Shown in pieces: positions 6,179 through 16,000 of a stretch of DNA of 40,371 bases (positions are counted from its first letter, which is position 1; the number at the start of each line of letters is the position of its first letter). The stretch spans positions 1 through 40,371 of the forward strand of contig JAJDEH010000201.1 of assembly GCA_029259935.1 (NCBI GenBank). Direction: 5' to 3'. The position numbers and the translations under genes were made by a program. The DNA comes from Planctomycetota bacterium. GTDB lineage: Bacteria > Planctomycetota > Planctomycetia > Pirellulales > Pirellulaceae. Below the pieces are notes generated by a model. That model saw nothing but the letters and a program-made list of their open reading frames with translations. It had not been told where the DNA came from and searched no databases.

Positions 6179-8935
6179 TCAATGAGTCGACATTTTCGGA
6201 CTCTTTACGCTCCAATTGTTGGCATTCCAACGGACCTTTACTTTCCAATCTTGTAATTCGCCGTCTACGTCCTCAGCCGTGGCGAGGTCGATGTCCCACA
6301 AATCTCCGTTGACCATCAACTTGCACCAGACACTGGTAATCGACGCCACCAGAGAACGTACTGGCTCGAACGCCACGTCGGAAAGATCATTGACATCGTG
6401 ATCAAACTCCGCCAAGGCTTTCTTGATTTGCGCGGCTCTTGCCGGCGTGATGCCCAGTTCCATGGTTCCCGCCACGCAAGGTCCGACATAAAGCGGCAGC
6501 TTGCATCGCGAACCATCTTCCGTGACCTCGACCCCGTACCGAACCAACTGGCGAGAGGGCGGACTGACGTATTTCGAAGCAGCCTCCCGGGCGGTGCCAA
6601 AATCAAGCTGCCTGAATGGCTGGCCGTCATTCCGCAAGTCGCAGCGAATCCAGGAAACCATTTCATCTTGTTCGACAACGTAACTGCACCAGCGGTCAAA
6701 CGCCTGGGATGAATCGGACCGTAAGAAGAGCCTGTTTAGCCGCCGGTCTCCGATGCCCCACATGGCGGATAGACGGACGAATTGGTCAAACAAGGCGCGG
6801 CGTGCGTCCTCATTCCAGTCTGGCAATCCACCCTTGAAATCCATCGCGAGAACCGCGTCAACAAGATGCGGTCCGCTCCAGGACAGCAGCGGCGCGCAGA
6901 GCCTTGCCGCCATATCGTGGCAACTGTGTAGGCGACGCACTTCAACGACGGACATTCTTTCAATCGCCAACGAAGCGTCCTTGCCTACCTGATCGTAGAG
7001 CGAATGATCATCCAGGTATTCGGGGGCAACTTTATGGATTCGGGAACGATAAACATAAGTTCGGTAGCGGGGTTCGGTATCTTCGTGACGCACGAACAGA
7101 GTGGCTTGGGTCGGCGGATCGCAAGGCTTCCGCTGAGCCGGATAGACCATGTGTTCCAGCACTTTCTCGACTTGCACTCGCTTCGACGCGCCTTCCACGA
7201 AACCATCTTTGCCAATTTGCTCGAATCCCCAGTTGGCGAAGAGCCATTTTGAATGGTCGGCGATGATTTCCACTAATTTCTCGTCCGCTTCCGTGAAAGG
7301 CCGCGAACTGAGTGACCGGTTCACGCGAATCACACCCAGCATGTCCGGGTTGTCTCGATCTCCGATACTGACGCCGGCCCCCAGAAACCGCCGGAAGAGA
7401 CCCGCGTCGCCATCCAGTGTCTCGCGCCAATGACGCGAACTTGGATTTCCATGTTCTTCCGATTGCCGGTCGTGAGCCCGATTGATGCGTGCGGTTCCGC
7501 CGTTGCGGGCCAGTTTGCAGGTAGAGCTTTCCGCGTCTTCCTCCAGGTCATACTCCGCGTCGGTGATGTCGCTTACTCCTTCCAATCCCGTGGTGAACGC
7601 GCATTGGAGCTTGGTTGAATTGGGGCCGCGCACAAACACCGAACCCGCCTCGGCACCCAGTTCATCCAGCGTCGTTTTCAGCAGCGGCCGAAAGCTTCTA
7701 CTGGAAAAACTTTCCGAGGCGAATTTGTGTGCCAGATAGGCGGGAGCCAGCCGCAGCCGAACGTTATTGACGTCTTCGATGATCCCCTCGGCCTGTTCGG
7801 CCAACCAGCTAACCGCATCGTCCGAAGGCACTTGGCCCGGCGGCCGATTGGCGAAAAAATCCAACCGCAACGTCCCAATTCCCTTTTTCAGACCTTTTCG
7901 ACGGTTGTGAAGCGAAGCAAGCGTCACGTGATCCAACTTCATTCGTTCGGATTTTTTGCGGCGTACGAAACACAGTTCCGACGGAGTGCCGGCACACAGC
8001 GTTCGCTCCGCGTGCTTGGCCACCTTCGCCGTCGCGCTGTCAATCGGAAGCCAATCATCATTGAGAAACTTGTAGTCATAACCATGAGCGGCAAGCGCCC
8101 AGACTTCCTTTTTGGTCCAGTCAACATGCCACACACTACAACTAGGTGGAGGCTCGTGGTTGACCACCAAGCTGGTGCCCACCACGCGGCAAAATTCCCG
8201 CAGATATCGCGCGGGGTTCCAGCCATGGATTTCCGGATGCCAGCCGCATGTCAGATCGTCCGTACGATCGAGATGGTCGAGTACCAGGATGTGCGGCACC
8301 AGGTAGGCTACTTTTTCTTGCAACTCCTCAACCTGCGCGGTCGTGAAGGCACCCTTGTCACGCGATTCGAGATTGTAGACTCCAATCAAGCGATCCCGGT
8401 TGGGGCCGTCAAACAGGGGAACCACTAATTCGGAACGGGTGTCGGCAATTTCCTCGCGATAAAATGGAACGGAGGAGACATCATTGGTGTAAAAGCCTTC
8501 CGAGGTCCGCGCCACGTGGGCGACGATACCGTCTCCGTTTAAGGGTATCCGCCGCCGAACTCCGTATGTATTAAACTCAGCGGACTCCAACGATCGAAGT
8601 TCCTTTTTCTTCGCGTCGAACACGAACACCGAGCCGGCCGTTGCTCGAAACCACTCCACGCCCCGCGCGCTCAAATCATAAAGCTGATGTTCCGCATGAG
8701 TTCGCGCTGCGTCGCGCGTTTCTCGCAAGAACTTGCAAACCGCCAGGCGCACCCGGCCGTCCGTAAGCGAGGAAGAACGCCAAGACGAAGAACGACCCAC
8801 TGTCTTTTCCAGGATCTGACCGATTCGCGCCTCGTCGGGCGCATCTACTTCGATCCGCGCGAGTTCCGCGTTAATGCGTTCATCGAGGAACGCGGTACAT
8901 ACCAAGTCCTCGAAAGAATTGTGTTCGCCTGTCAT
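6179..8935 (-). CDS. Large multi-GAF-domain sensory protein in operon with an ECF sigma factor
   Basis: This 918-residue soluble protein has no signal peptide and no membrane segment. Residues 75-220 form a good GAF domain (AGSVFVFDAKKKELRS, then RIPLNGDGIVAHVARTSEGF, then ELVVPLFDG and IGVYNLES). A second recognisable one spans about 405-570 (AGSVFVRGPNSTKLQCAFT, then MLGVIRVNRSL with FTEADEKLVEIIADHS). The stretches at about 240-395, 590-750 and 760-900 show the same strand/helix layout (for example GTLRLDF and AVLAMDFKGG late in the unit) and look like three more, divergent GAF-like units. No kinase, cyclase, DNA-binding or nuclease domain is visible, so output would be by protein contact. 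Start ATG 8935 has GGAGGA 7 bases upstream. It follows the sigma factor by 31 bases, so the two are probably co-transcribed. Ligands are unknown. A role regulating the sigma factor is inference. Confidence 0.8.
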   Translation of the reverse strand: MTGEHNSFEDLVCTAFLDERINAELARIEVDAPDEARIGQILEKTVGRSSSWRSSSLTDGRVRLAVCKFLRETRDAARTHAEHQLYDLSARGVEWFRATAGSVFVFDAKKKELRSLESAEFNTYGVRRRIPLNGDGIVAHVARTSEGFYTNDVSSVPFYREEIADTRSELVVPLFDGPNRDRLIGVYNLESRDKGAFTTAQVEELQEKVAYLVPHILVLDHLDRTDDLTCGWHPEIHGWNPARYLREFCRVVGTSLVVNHEPPPSCSVWHVDWTKKEVWALAAHGYDYKFLNDDWLPIDSATAKVAKHAERTLCAGTPSELCFVRRKKSERMKLDHVTLASLHNRRKGLKKGIGTLRLDFFANRPPGQVPSDDAVSWLAEQAEGIIEDVNNVRLRLAPAYLAHKFASESFSSRSFRPLLKTTLDELGAEAGSVFVRGPNSTKLQCAFTTGLEGVSDITDAEYDLEEDAESSTCKLARNGGTARINRAHDRQSEEHGNPSSRHWRETLDGDAGLFRRFLGAGVSIGDRDNPDMLGVIRVNRSLSSRPFTEADEKLVEIIADHSKWLFANWGFEQIGKDGFVEGASKRVQVEKVLEHMVYPAQRKPCDPPTQATLFVRHEDTEPRYRTYVYRSRIHKVAPEYLDDHSLYDQVGKDASLAIERMSVVEVRRLHSCHDMAARLCAPLLSWSGPHLVDAVLAMDFKGGLPDWNEDARRALFDQFVRLSAMWGIGDRRLNRLFLRSDSSQAFDRWCSYVVEQDEMVSWIRCDLRNDGQPFRQLDFGTAREAASKYVSPPSRQLVRYGVEVTEDGSRCKLPLYVGPCVAGTMELGITPARAAQIKKALAEFDHDVNDLSDVAFEPVRSLVASITSVWCKLMVNGDLWDIDLATAEDVDGELQDWKVKVRWNANNWSVKSPKMSTH

Positions 8936-8966
8936 TCGTGTCCTCCGGATGGAAAATGTTGTCGTC

Positions 8967-9530
8967 TCATTCTTCTTGATATTCAGAATCGGATCCGTCG
9001 ACCTCTTTTTTGATCTTAGAGATAATTCGGATCCGTCGAGCGCGAATGTTCTGTCCGTTCATCCCCGTTTCTGCCTCGAGTTCGGCGGTTACCCATTGCT
9101 GGCCCTGGCGGGAGCAATACGCCGAAAGAATCAACTCGTCCTTTTCCGTGAGTTGGCGAGTTTGCAGAAGCATGTAAATTACGCGTCGGACGCGTTCGAG
9201 AGATTGCTGCATCGCTTCGGGCATTTCGCCGTGGCGAGCGTTGCACGAATCCTCGGCCAACACCTCCTGAACAAGGTGATTGCTGGGCACGGTTCTCTTG
9301 TTGTCACGATGCCAAGTCTTGGCTTGATTAATTGCAATCCGGAAGGCCCACGCCGAGACGGACTGCGTTGGGTCGGCACTCTCGCGAAGTTCCCACACTT
9401 TCTTCCAGGTGCTTTGCACGACGTCCGCCGCGGTACTCTCGTCGAGCCCCAAATTGACTTGCAACCATATTTGGATCTTCTGGTCGTATTCCTTAACAAG
9501 CCGATCGAATTCGTCTGGCGAGATTGCCAT
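8967..9530 (-). CDS. ECF-like RNA polymerase sigma factor
   Basis: This 187-residue protein would redirect RNA polymerase to specific promoters. Region 2 is recognisable at about 10-80, with LDESTAADVVQSTWKKVWEL resembling the DxxQxTxxxxW part, and AWAFRIAINQAKTWHRDNKR matching the end of region 2. The C-terminal part (about 125-175) holds a degenerate region 4 helix-turn-helix (VTAELEAETGMNGQNIRARRIR). It is weaker than in ordinary ECF factors. The start is ATG 9530, with GGAGG 8 bases upstream. It precedes the multi-GAF gene by 31 bases and is divergent from the TIR gene. No membrane anti-sigma factor gene is adjacent, so control may come from the GAF protein. Assignment to the sigma-70 family is good; the subgroup cannot be given. 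Confidence 0.85.
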   Translation of the reverse strand: MAISPDEFDRLVKEYDQKIQIWLQVNLGLDESTAADVVQSTWKKVWELRESADPTQSVSAWAFRIAINQAKTWHRDNKRTVPSNHLVQEVLAEDSCNARHGEMPEAMQQSLERVRRVIYMLLQTRQLTEKDELILSAYCSRQGQQWVTAELEAETGMNGQNIRARRIRIISKIKKEVDGSDSEYQEE

Positions 9531-9905
9531 GGAGAATGCCTCCGTTCTGTCTGGCGGTGGGGCGCGTACTCAGCGTGAGGGTGGGAGAGTTGCAGCTTGA
9601 TATTGTAGAGGGTTGAGTTGATCATCCGCTGCTGGATTTGTTGTGGGATATGCCGAGGAGTAAGACTTCCTTCATCTTCCTTCCACTTCTATACGCGCGG
9701 GCGCAGCGGAAATCGGATACTTTTTTCCTTCGCAGTCAGTTTTTTTTCCGCGTTGCGCCTGGTCGTAATTGTTGTAGCAGACAAGCTTTGACCGATGCCC
9801 CGGCCCCACCTCGAGCCACGGACCTGCGTTTGAGAAACTAGGCAGGCTGCGAAACTGCGCGGAATTGCGCGACGACCAATTGACCCAATTGGGAGGTAAT
9901 GTTTG
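9531..9905. other. Divergent regulatory region between sigma factor and TIR genes
   Basis: About 375 bases with no gene. Just before the TIR start, CCAATTG occurs twice (9876-9882 and 9885-9891), two bases apart, and the second forms the palindrome CCCAATTGGG at 9884-9893. The second copy abuts the ribosome binding site GGGAGG (9891-9896), so a protein bound there could block transcription or translation of the TIR gene. No clear sigma-70 promoter was identified. Confidence 0.4.
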
Positions 9906-10493
9906 ATGCGTGTGTTTATCAGTTATCGCCGGCAAGAAACCAAATGGTTGGCTCGCAGCCTATTTGATCGCCTCACCGCGAAGCTGGGCGAATCCGCGGT
10001 TTTCATGGATGTCCACACGTTGAAGCCCGGCGACAACTTTGCGGAAGCAATCTCCGCGGCGGTGTGTCAGTGCGACGCCATGCTGGTACTCATCGGCTCA
10101 CAATGGGATTCCATTTCCGACAGCCATGGACGGCGGAGGCTGGAAAATCCCCAAGATCTGGTACGGCTAGAAGTCTCGACGGCCTTGAGGAATGGCATTC
10201 GAGTTGTCCCCATTTTGGTGGATGGAGCTGCCCTACCGCCCGCTCGCAAACTGCCAAGCGACCTTGCCGCGATGACCCGCCATCACGCCTTGGAAATTAA
10301 CGAACGGAGCTATCAAAGCGTGGTTGAAAAGTTGTTCGAGTTGCCAGAAAGAAATCACGCGGGCAAGCCACCAACATTACGGGGCCGGCTGTGGACGATG
10401 CTCTTGCGTTTCTTCGGCGTCGCGTCCGCGCGGGACGCAAGATCTCCGAGCCAGCCATACATCGCGTCAAGCCAGGAGGGGTGGCGGATTTGA
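9906..10493 (+). CDS. TIR-domain protein
   Basis: The N-terminal 145 of 195 residues form a TIR domain. It opens with MRVFISYRRQETKWLARSLF and continues with the BB-loop region VFMDVHTLKPGDNFAEAI, then CDAMLVLIGSQW. The segment DLVRLEVSTAL places Glu89 where catalytic TIR domains have their NADase glutamate. Bacterial TIR domains of this kind either cleave NAD+ or mediate protein contacts. The last 45 residues are a short basic tail with a hydrophobic patch (WTMLLRFFGV) and no recognised domain. ATG 9906 is preferred, with GGGAGG about 9 bases upstream. The gene is divergent from the sigma factor/GAF operon. An effector role is inference from the domain; enzymatic activity cannot be judged from sequence alone. 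Confidence 0.85.
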   Translation: MRVFISYRRQETKWLARSLFDRLTAKLGESAVFMDVHTLKPGDNFAEAISAAVCQCDAMLVLIGSQWDSISDSHGRRRLENPQDLVRLEVSTALRNGIRVVPILVDGAALPPARKLPSDLAAMTRHHALEINERSYQSVVEKLFELPERNHAGKPPTLRGRLWTMLLRFFGVASARDARSPSQPYIASSQEGWRI

Positions 10494-10589
10494 CCCACGG
10501 CAGAAGATCAAGGGAACCGCGTTTGCTGGCGAAGTTGGCAGGATGATTATGGTCGAAACTAGTCGCGGGCCGCCAATCTCTTAAGAGAA

Positions 10590-10726
10590 CTAGGCTTTGT
10601 CCCAAAACTCATTGCTCAAGTACTCGGTGGCTGGGATCGCAGCGCAGCGGAGCCCGCAGCGCAGCTTCCTGGGGACTCCCGTTGGTCGGCCCCAGCCACC
10701 CAAACCTGTTTTGGGACAAGGCCTAG
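10590..10726. mobile_element. MITE-like inverted-repeat element
   Basis: This 137-bp segment is bounded by 19-bp inverted repeats (CTAGGCYTTGTCCCAAAAC) with one mismatch, at 10590-10608 and 10708-10726. A second pair lies inside: GGTGGCTGGG at 10626-10635 and CCCAGCCACC at 10691-10700. It has no coding capacity. The right end overlaps the TAG stop codon of the MATE gene, so the element seems to have supplied that stop. No target-site duplication was seen. It is too large, and lacks a T-run, for a simple terminator. Confidence 0.6.
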
Positions 10727-12168
10727 GCGATTGGCACTTCGGCCGCCAGTTCCTTTTCGCCGTCGATCAGTTCGGGCTCGATGACGCGCATCGTCTGCCA
10801 GTGTCCCTGCATGAATCGCGCTAGGTAGACTAAGGCCAGCACCGTGATCCAACCCGTGATCAGGGCCCACCAGGAGATCAGTCCCCAATTAAAATAAGCT
10901 CCGCCGATCATTCCCGCCAAGACAAAACCGGTCGACGTGATGATGGTCGTGATCAGTACGAATCGCGTGTCGCCCGCCCCTTTAATGGCGCTGACGAAAA
11001 TGATTTGTATCGAATCAAACAAGCAGTAGGCGGCCACGAATCGCAGTAACAAAGTTGCCGAGGCGCTGATTTCATCAAAATTGTCGGCATGCAGATGATG
11101 CAGGGCAACGAACATTTGAGGCAGAAGAAGATACAACGCGCCAAAAATGCTCGTGTAGACCAGCGCCAGCCAGCAGCCCGTCCAGGTAGCCCTGGAAGCC
11201 AAGCTCGGATTGCCGCGGCCAATTTGCTGGCCCACCAACGTGCTCACGGCTCCGCCCATGCCGATCATGGGAACGAAGGCCATCATGTTGATGTTCAGCG
11301 CGACGCTGGTGGCGGCGGCCTGTGTTTCGCCCAGGCGGCCGATCATCAAAAAGATCACCGTGAAGGCGAACCCTTCGATGACAAACTGCAATCCATTCGG
11401 TCCGCCGTAGTAAAACAGACGGCCAAACAACTTTCGGTCAAACCGCATGCCGCTGACCAGTCCGTACTGCTCGATGGAACTCGTTGCGAACATGATGGTC
11501 AGAAAGGAGGCCACCTTGAACCACTGCGAAACCACCGTGGCCCAGGCCGCTCCCTCGATTCCCATCGCGGGGATTCCCCAGCCACCGAAGATCCACCAAT
11601 AGTCGAGAACAATGTTCAAGATCGCCGCCGCGATGTTCACGATCATGACGGGGCGCGTTTTTCCCCGTCCAATAAAAAACGATGCCAACGAAGCCGAGAT
11701 CACGACCGCCGCTGATGCCCAGGCCAGCACGCGAAAATACGTCACCTCGAACTTCAGCAAGCCGGCCGGATGTCCAAAGAACTCGAACAGTTGCGGGCTA
11801 AAATAGGCCGCGATCGCGAAGAACGGCGAGGCGTAGACTCCGATGCGGGCTGCCTGCCAAACCACGGCTCCAATCTTTTTCGGAGAATTCGCGCCGTGAT
11901 ATTGGGCGACAAATGTATTGGCATAGACGGCCAGTCCGAGCGGGAAACCGAACACGGTCCAGTTCAACGACCCGGCCATCGAGGCCGCCGCCATCTCGCT
12001 GGTCGAATGCCAGGCTAAAAACATGCGATCGCAAAAATGCATGATCGTGAACGACATTGCTGAAATCACCAGCGGCAATGCCAGTCCCAACACGTCGCGA
12101 CCGCCGCACGGCCGCCCCCACCAACTGCCTTGGGTGGGATCTGGGGGTTTGGCAAACTTTTGGATCAT
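10723..12168 (-). CDS. MATE-family multidrug/cation efflux transporter
   Basis: This inner-membrane antiporter of the MATE (NorM-like) family exports drugs or metabolites using an ion gradient. It has 481 residues and about 12 hydrophobic helices. The two internal halves are visible: the first begins near LALPLVISAMSFTIMHFCDRMFLAWHS, the second near GLQFVIEGFAFTVIFLMIGRLGET. The motifs AMGIEGAAWATVVSQW and GMGGAVSTLVGQQIGRGNP are typical of MATE proteins. Start ATG 12168. The last codons enter the inverted repeat of the MITE-like element, so the native C terminus may have been replaced. No regulator is adjacent and the substrate is unknown. Confidence 0.92.
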   Translation of the reverse strand: MIQKFAKPPDPTQGSWWGRPCGGRDVLGLALPLVISAMSFTIMHFCDRMFLAWHSTSEMAAASMAGSLNWTVFGFPLGLAVYANTFVAQYHGANSPKKIGAVVWQAARIGVYASPFFAIAAYFSPQLFEFFGHPAGLLKFEVTYFRVLAWASAAVVISASLASFFIGRGKTRPVMIVNIAAAILNIVLDYWWIFGGWGIPAMGIEGAAWATVVSQWFKVASFLTIMFATSSIEQYGLVSGMRFDRKLFGRLFYYGGPNGLQFVIEGFAFTVIFLMIGRLGETQAAATSVALNINMMAFVPMIGMGGAVSTLVGQQIGRGNPSLASRATWTGCWLALVYTSIFGALYLLLPQMFVALHHLHADNFDEISASATLLLRFVAAYCLFDSIQIIFVSAIKGAGDTRFVLITTIITSTGFVLAGMIGGAYFNWGLISWWALITGWITVLALVYLARFMQGHWQTMRVIEPELIDGEKELAAEVPIA

Positions 12169-12539
12169 CGCGCAACCTGACCGTGAGTAAAGAGCGAATG
12201 CAGTCTCCAGACGCGGCGAAGTCTCAAAGGTTCACCAAAAACCTGTTGGATTCCGCCCCCAAATGTATCGTCGCCCACCTGGTACTCGATCAGCAAAAAA
12301 TGGTATGCCACTGCTGGCTTGACCGGGCGAGCCGGCGGTGGCACCAAGATCAACACCATATTTTGAGATGGACTGCCTGCCAAGGGCCTAGGCAAACTTG
12401 GTGGTCTCTTAAGGACCGGGCGGGAATTAACTTCAGCAAATGCGGCACAATAATACGGATCGTTTGGCCCATGATGAACAGGAGTCAACGGAGTCAGCAG
12501 AGGGAAGGAATCTCTGTTTTCTCTGGCTCCTCAGTGGAC
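12169..12539. other. Intergenic region with no recognised feature
   Basis: About 370 bases upstream of the MATE gene and downstream of the GxxExxY gene. Its short open frames show no family features. A short direct repeat, GGAGTCA/GGAGTCA, occurs at 12479-12497 (GGAGTCAACGGAGTCAGC). I see nothing else to report. Confidence 0.4.
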
Positions 12540-12929
12540 TTATTCTTGGTTGGCACCAGGCAGAATGAGTCTCGAGACGCCCTCGGTCAATTTCAGAGCA
12601 TGGAAATTGATGATGAGGCCCAGAGGAATATCCAGCAGTTTCATGTAGCTGAGCAATTGAGCTTGGTGGATGGGATGCACTTTTTCAACCGCCTTCACTT
12701 CCACAAACAAGCACGGGTCAATCAGCAAATCGAATCGAAGCGGCTCCTCGCGGGAGAATTGCTTATAGCGGATGACAACACGGTCTTGACTTTGAACTCG
12801 ATGACCTCGCAGTTGCAGTTCCATCGTTAGACACCATTCGTAAATCGATTCGAGCAAACCAGGCCCTTTATCTCCGACGGTGGTGCAGGCACGCGCATCT
12901 GCGAATTGCCAGTCATGTTTAGGGTGCAT
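12540..12929 (-). CDS. GxxExxY protein with eroded N terminus (PD-(D/E)XK-like)
   Basis: This 129-residue protein belongs to the GxxExxY family, a small PD-(D/E)XK nuclease-fold group of uncertain function. The name motif is present as GPGLLESIYE. The C-terminal strand/helix LFVEVKAVEKVHPIHQAQLLSYMKL, with E-x-K, and the ending LGLIINFH match the family. In intact members the name motif is preceded by a helix of the kind IIGAAIEVHKxLGPG; here the corresponding stretch reads ARACTTVGDKGPG, so the N-terminal helix is degraded or shortened. It is a lone gene between the MATE and kinase genes. Family assignment is good; it may be a decaying gene. Confidence 0.75.
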   Translation of the reverse strand: MHPKHDWQFADARACTTVGDKGPGLLESIYEWCLTMELQLRGHRVQSQDRVVIRYKQFSREEPLRFDLLIDPCLFVEVKAVEKVHPIHQAQLLSYMKLLDIPLGLIINFHALKLTEGVSRLILPGANQE

Positions 12930-13012
12930 GAATCGCGGTCCCGAAGCGCCATGCTCCTCGCACTATCGAATGCACCTGCATGAGCGCGTACGGCTCACGT
13001 TTTGAAGAACGC

Positions 13013-16000
13013 CTAGTCAGCTTCGCGGGCGAGGCAACCGCGTAGTGATGCCATGGCTTGACGCGTTCGGATGCGCGGGTGGCTTTCCGAAAGGTTGAGC
13101 TTGGAGGCCAATTCCTGGGCGTACTGGGCCAAGTCCCGCGCCCGGGCTTGATTGCCCAATTCCGCCTCTACGATGGCGTGGGCGGTTAAATAGATGAAAT
13201 GCTCTTGCGAGGACTCCATGTCTACTTCGATCAGCAATTCGATCGCCCGCGATAGGGCGGCTTGGGCGTCTTGCGGTTTTCCTTGCCGCTGCAGGACACA
13301 GCCCTGGTCGCCAAGATTCATGGCGATCAACATGCGGTTTTCGATCTGCCGGTTCAGCCGCTCGGCTTCTTGTAAGCATTGCAGGGCGGCGTCGTACTGC
13401 TCCATGGCTCCCAAAGCCGCTCCGCGATTTCCCAAATTGAGCGCGATGCCGGCAAGGGTTCCCATTTCGCGATTCAGTTGTTCGGCCGTTTCGAAGCACT
13501 CCAGCGCCACTTCGTAATTTCCCAAGTCGGTCATGGCCAAGCCGCGATTCGAGACATTGACGGCGATGCCTCGCTTTTCGCCGATCTCGCGCGTGGTTGC
13601 TTCGGCTTCTTGGTAGCAATCGATGGCGGCCAAATAGTCGCCCCGCTCGGAAAAGACCATGCCTTTTCCAGACAACGCCAGATAGACGATGTGGCGGTCT
13701 CCCAAATGCCGGGCGGCAACTTCGGCTTCGACGAAGCACGACATCGCTTCTTCCAACGATCCGCGTCGCGCCAGCGCCTGGCCACGACGAAGCGTGATTA
13801 GCGCTTGCATGCCAGGATCGCCGATGCGCCGCGCGAACTTGGCCGCTTGGTTGTAATAATCGAGGGCGGAGTCAACGTGTCCCCGCTGCCACTCCACGAA
13901 GCCGCGGCTGGCCATCGCCGTGGAAACAAGATGGTCCAAGCCGAGCCGTCGCGCCATGGACTCGGCTTCGTCAATGCGGTTGGATGCCCGTAGGGCCTCG
14001 CCGCGCAGGCTGTACATTTTCCCACATTGCAGCAGCGCCTCGACCTTCGTCTTGGAATCTTCTCGCGTCTGGCACAACTTGACTGCTTGTTGGGCCGCCG
14101 CGGCGGCTTCGTCCCACGAGCCGGTCGCGCGCCAAGCTTTGGAACGGGCGGTGAGCAGTTGTGCTCGTTGTTCGTCCGTGGGCGGGTCGCAGCGATCTAG
14201 ACGCCGGCAATATTCTTCCGTGATGCCGCGGCGAGTCATGGTGCCAACCAGCAGCAGCATGGCCTCGGTCGCGGTTTCCTGATCGCCGGATTCAAGAGCC
14301 CAGTCTTGAACCGCGTGGATGTTGTCGATCTCGGCGAACATCCGATCCAATGCCTCGCCACCGTCCGGCGAGGAAATTGCCTGATCCCATTGGCGGGCGT
14401 ATCGCAGCAAGTAATTCGTCGCGCGATCGCGCAGCGCTGTGGTCGCTTCCGGCGTATGTTCGCGCAGCAGCTTCTGTTGCCCGTACTCACGAATCGAACG
14501 ATAAATGTCATAGCGCAACTCTTGCGGCGCATCGACCACGCGCAACAGGCAATTCGAACGCAGCTTTTGCACGACGTCGATAATTGGAGCGGCATCGGAA
14601 AACGGCGAGAGATCCACGATGTCCTCGGCGGCTTCCAACGAAAACGTGCCGGGCAGTACGCAGACCTGCAGCAACGCGTCTTGCTCATGTTCGGCGAGCA
14701 GGTTGTAGCTCCAGTCAATGGTCCCTTCCAAGGTTTGCTGACGAGAGGCCAAATCTCGGCGGCTGGACTTGAGCAATTGCAGCTTCTGATCGAGCCTTTT
14801 AAGCAACTGCGCGGGCTTGAGCACCGCGATGCGGCTGGCCGCGAGTTCCAGCGCCAGTGGAATTCCGTCCAATTGGTTGCAGATTTCCGCGATGTCGCGG
14901 GCGTTGGATTCGTTCAGTTGAAACGCGTTGTCGACCTCCTGGGCCCGCTCCACGAACAACTGCACGCTTTCAAATTGGCCGCAATGTTCGACGGAATCGG
15001 TGGCGGCAACTTGTTTGGGAGCGCGTAGCGGTTCCAATTCATACCGACGTTCGCCTTCGATCGACAGAGGCGAACGACTGGTGACCAGGAATCGCACGTG
15101 CGGAGAGCGGCTGCGCCAAAAACCGACCGTGGCGGCCGCATGTTCCACCGTTTGCTCAAAGTTATCCAAAATCAACAGCAAGGGCTCGCGATATTGCAGC
15201 ACGCCGTCGACAAGATCAATGACATCTTGTTTACCGGACAGCGGAACTTCGAAAGGTTTCAGCAAGGCTTGGGCGATTTCCGGCGCGGTCGTCGCTCGTT
15301 CCAGTTCGATCCACCAGCAGCCGCCAGGCAATTCATCCAACAACTCCGCGCCCACTTCCATTGCCAAGCGGCTCTTGCCAAGCCCGCCGAACCCGGTCAA
15401 CGTGAGACAGCCGGCGGAATTCTCGCGCAACAATTCGACGATTTCGCGGCGCTCGCGTTGCCGGCCCACGAATTGATTCGAGCGACGTGGCAGATTCGTG
15501 TTCGTTCCCAAATTCGCCAACAGGTTCCACAGCCCGGCATCGCCGAACGACGAACTGGGTGCACGGGATTCATTCCCCACGGATAGACTGGCGTCGTCCG
15601 ATTTTTTGGCGTCCAGGAACTCTCTTAAGTCGCTGGCCAAATCCTTGCCGGTGGTGTAGCGGTCCGCCATGTCTTTCGACAGACACCTGAGGCAGATTCG
15701 TTCCAACTCGGCGGGAATCGCATCATCGACTTGCCGTGGCGGCTTGGGGTCGCGATCCGTGATCTCATCGAACAGTAGATCGACTTTATTGGCGGTGAAG
15801 GGCTGCCTGCCGCACAGCATTTCGTAAAGCATTACGCCGAGTGCCCAGATGTCCGTCCTGCCGTCCTGCAGGTGCGATTCGCCGCGGACTTGCTCGGGCG
15901 CCATATAGACCGGAGTGCCGGCGACTTCACCCGCGCCGCGCCGCTGATCGTTCTCGTGAATCGCCAGCCCAAAGTCAGTGATGTAAGGCCGGCCTTCCAC

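Noticed and set aside
7727..8428. Plus-strand open frame (233 codons) opposite the multi-GAF gene
   Set aside because: Antisense of a supported gene, no ribosome binding site and no domain features.
10590..10726. Interpretation as a transcription terminator of the MATE gene
   Set aside because: 137 bases with a large loop and no T-run; a mobile-element-like structure explains the terminal repeats better.
11089..11715. Plus-strand open frame opposite the MATE gene
   Set aside because: Composition is that of an antisense transmembrane gene; no family features.
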